A stretch of DNA of 64,000 nucleotides from Thermoguttaceae bacterium (GTDB lineage Bacteria; Planctomycetota; Planctomycetia; Pirellulales; Thermoguttaceae): NCBI GenBank assembly GCA_017407125.1, contig JAFQXE010000039.1:1-64000 (forward strand). Reading direction: 5' to 3'. A model generated the notes under the pieces. That model did no database searches, was not told the DNA's origin, and was given only the letters and a program-made list of their open reading frames with translations. Shown piece after piece: positions 63,165 to 64,000 of the stretch (positions are counted from its first letter, which is position 1; every line of letters begins with the position of its first letter). The position numbers and the translations under genes are program-made.

Positions 63165-64000
63165 ATGAAACTCGCTCTGCATTGGCAGATTTTGATTGCG
63201 ATTGTCCTCGGAATTGTTTTCGGCGCCTGGTTTTATCCGTATATTGGATACGTTGGCTGGATGGGGACGCTGTTCCTGCGGCTGCTTAATATGCTGGTTT
63301 TGCCGCTGATTTTCTGCTCGATTATTTCCGCTATCGGGAACCTTCCAGACGGCGAAGCCCTTAAACGAATGGGGTTCAAAACCATCGGCTTTTACGCCTG
63401 TACAACGCTCCTGGCGATTCTGACCGGCATGATTTTCGTTACGATTCTTCGTCCCGGCGTTGGGCTGGAAATGCCGACTAACCTCGAGGAAATTCAGGCG
63501 ATTCAGGCGCAGCAGAAGTCTTTTGTCGAACTGTTGATGAACATGGTTCCCAACAACGTCGTTGAAGATATGTCCAAGGGCAACATGCTGCCCGTAATCT
63601 TTTTTGCTTTTCTGGCGGGAACGCTCATTCACTCCATACCGTCGTCGAACGCGCAAACGCTCAAGACGTTTTTCCGTTCGTGTTTTGAACTGATGATGCA
63701 AATGACGCTCCTGGTCGTTCGACTGGCTCCGCTGGGCGTGTTTGGACTCATTGCCGTTCAGTGCGCCAAATACGCCGGCGATTCCGACAAGATGATTCAA
63801 GCCGCCAGTTCCCTCGGCATGTTTATGGTAACCAGTTTTTTAGGAATGGGATTCCATTTCTTTATTACGCTGTCGGTTATTCTGATTGTCTTCGCCAAAG
63901 TCAATCCGATTCGGCACATGGTTAACATGCTTCCAAGCCTCTTGACGGCGTTTTCCACCGCCACGTCCAACGCGACCATTCCAATTTCAATGGAATGTCT
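63165..64000 (+). CDS. Dicarboxylate/amino acid:cation symporter (3' end outside window)
   Basis: Visible 278 residues from ATG 63165, cut off by the window end, so the full gene was not scored as a closed frame. Opening MKLALHWQILIAIVLGIVFG, then LRLLNMLVLPLIFCSIISAI (helices 1-3), MNMVPNNVVEDMSKGNMLPV, and ending in TAFSTATSNATIPISMEC. The last matches the S-T-x-x-T-x-P serine-rich hairpin of the DAACS (GltP/GltT/DctA) family. Inner-membrane uptake of glutamate, aspartate or C4-dicarboxylates with Na+ or H+; exact substrate cannot be fixed. Confidence 0.93.
   Translation, partial: MKLALHWQILIAIVLGIVFGAWFYPYIGYVGWMGTLFLRLLNMLVLPLIFCSIISAIGNLPDGEALKRMGFKTIGFYACTTLLAILTGMIFVTILRPGVGLEMPTNLEEIQAIQAQQKSFVELLMNMVPNNVVEDMSKGNMLPVIFFAFLAGTLIHSIPSSNAQTLKTFFRSCFELMMQMTLLVVRLAPLGVFGLIAVQCAKYAGDSDKMIQAASSLGMFMVTSFLGMGFHFFITLSVILIVFAKVNPIRHMVNMLPSLLTAFSTATSNATIPISMEC

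Overview
The window reads as a chromosomal piece of a planctomycete-type bacterium of moderate G+C content. The grounds are a DUF1559 pseudopilin-like protein, transthyretin-like lipoproteins, a very large signal peptidase I with an internal zinc ribbon, HpnC-type squalene synthesis, a rhomboid with a long charged C-tail, BBP2-type outer-membrane porins, and GYF_2/trypsin, vWA and Ser/Thr kinase proteins. LpxD, an LptB-like ATPase and the porins indicate a Gram-negative type envelope. I found no rRNA, tRNA, CRISPR array, integrase or transposase, so lineage below phylum is inference.

Layout. 1-8.8 kb: five tandem paralogous porin genes (the first cut by the window edge), most with a Cys-rich linker behind the signal peptide, each followed by a similar terminator; at least two or three share a conserved upstream regulatory module. 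8.8-11 kb: a UvrA-like ATPase interrupted in frame by two copies of a palindromic repeat that is also found in intergenic DNA. 11-21.2 kb: rhomboid protease, two paralogous membrane coiled-coil proteins followed by a 1299-residue vWA/STN-like protein, phenylacetate-CoA ligase-type enzyme and a DUF486 membrane protein. 21.4-29.9 kb: a vWA protein, then a four-gene block (GTPase, GAP1-like membrane protein, unknown membrane protein, GYF_2-trypsin protease) that resembles GTPase-centred biological conflict systems. 30-42.2 kb: alcohol dehydrogenase, a nucleoside hydrolase with an altered metal-site motif, a prepilin-like protein, a FliJ-like protein, an RlmM-like methyltransferase, an ABC-2 permease, a Ser/Thr kinase, tadA, a ComEA-like HhH protein, nadC and a secreted putative glycosidase. 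42.3-46 kb: rpsU, a nested palindromic region and gyrB. 46.1-49 kb: one gene encoding a caspase-like peptidase, a TIR domain, a membrane segment and a SUMF1/FGE-like domain. 49.2-64 kb: pyrE, a secreted alpha/beta hydrolase, hpnC-lpxD-aspS, rnhA, DUF1559 protein, lipoprotein, lptB-lepB, a secreted unknown protein and the start of a dicarboxylate/amino-acid symporter.

The points I consider most worth following are (i) the two predicted conflict or cell-death loci about 16 kb apart, (ii) palindromic elements that have become coding sequence inside the UvrA-like gene, resembling in behaviour the Rickettsia palindromic elements, and (iii) the density of several families of intergenic palindromes built from 7-9 nt tandem units, including one pair in inverted orientation around a 4.7 kb gene block. 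Function assignments come from motifs read by eye; no database search was possible.
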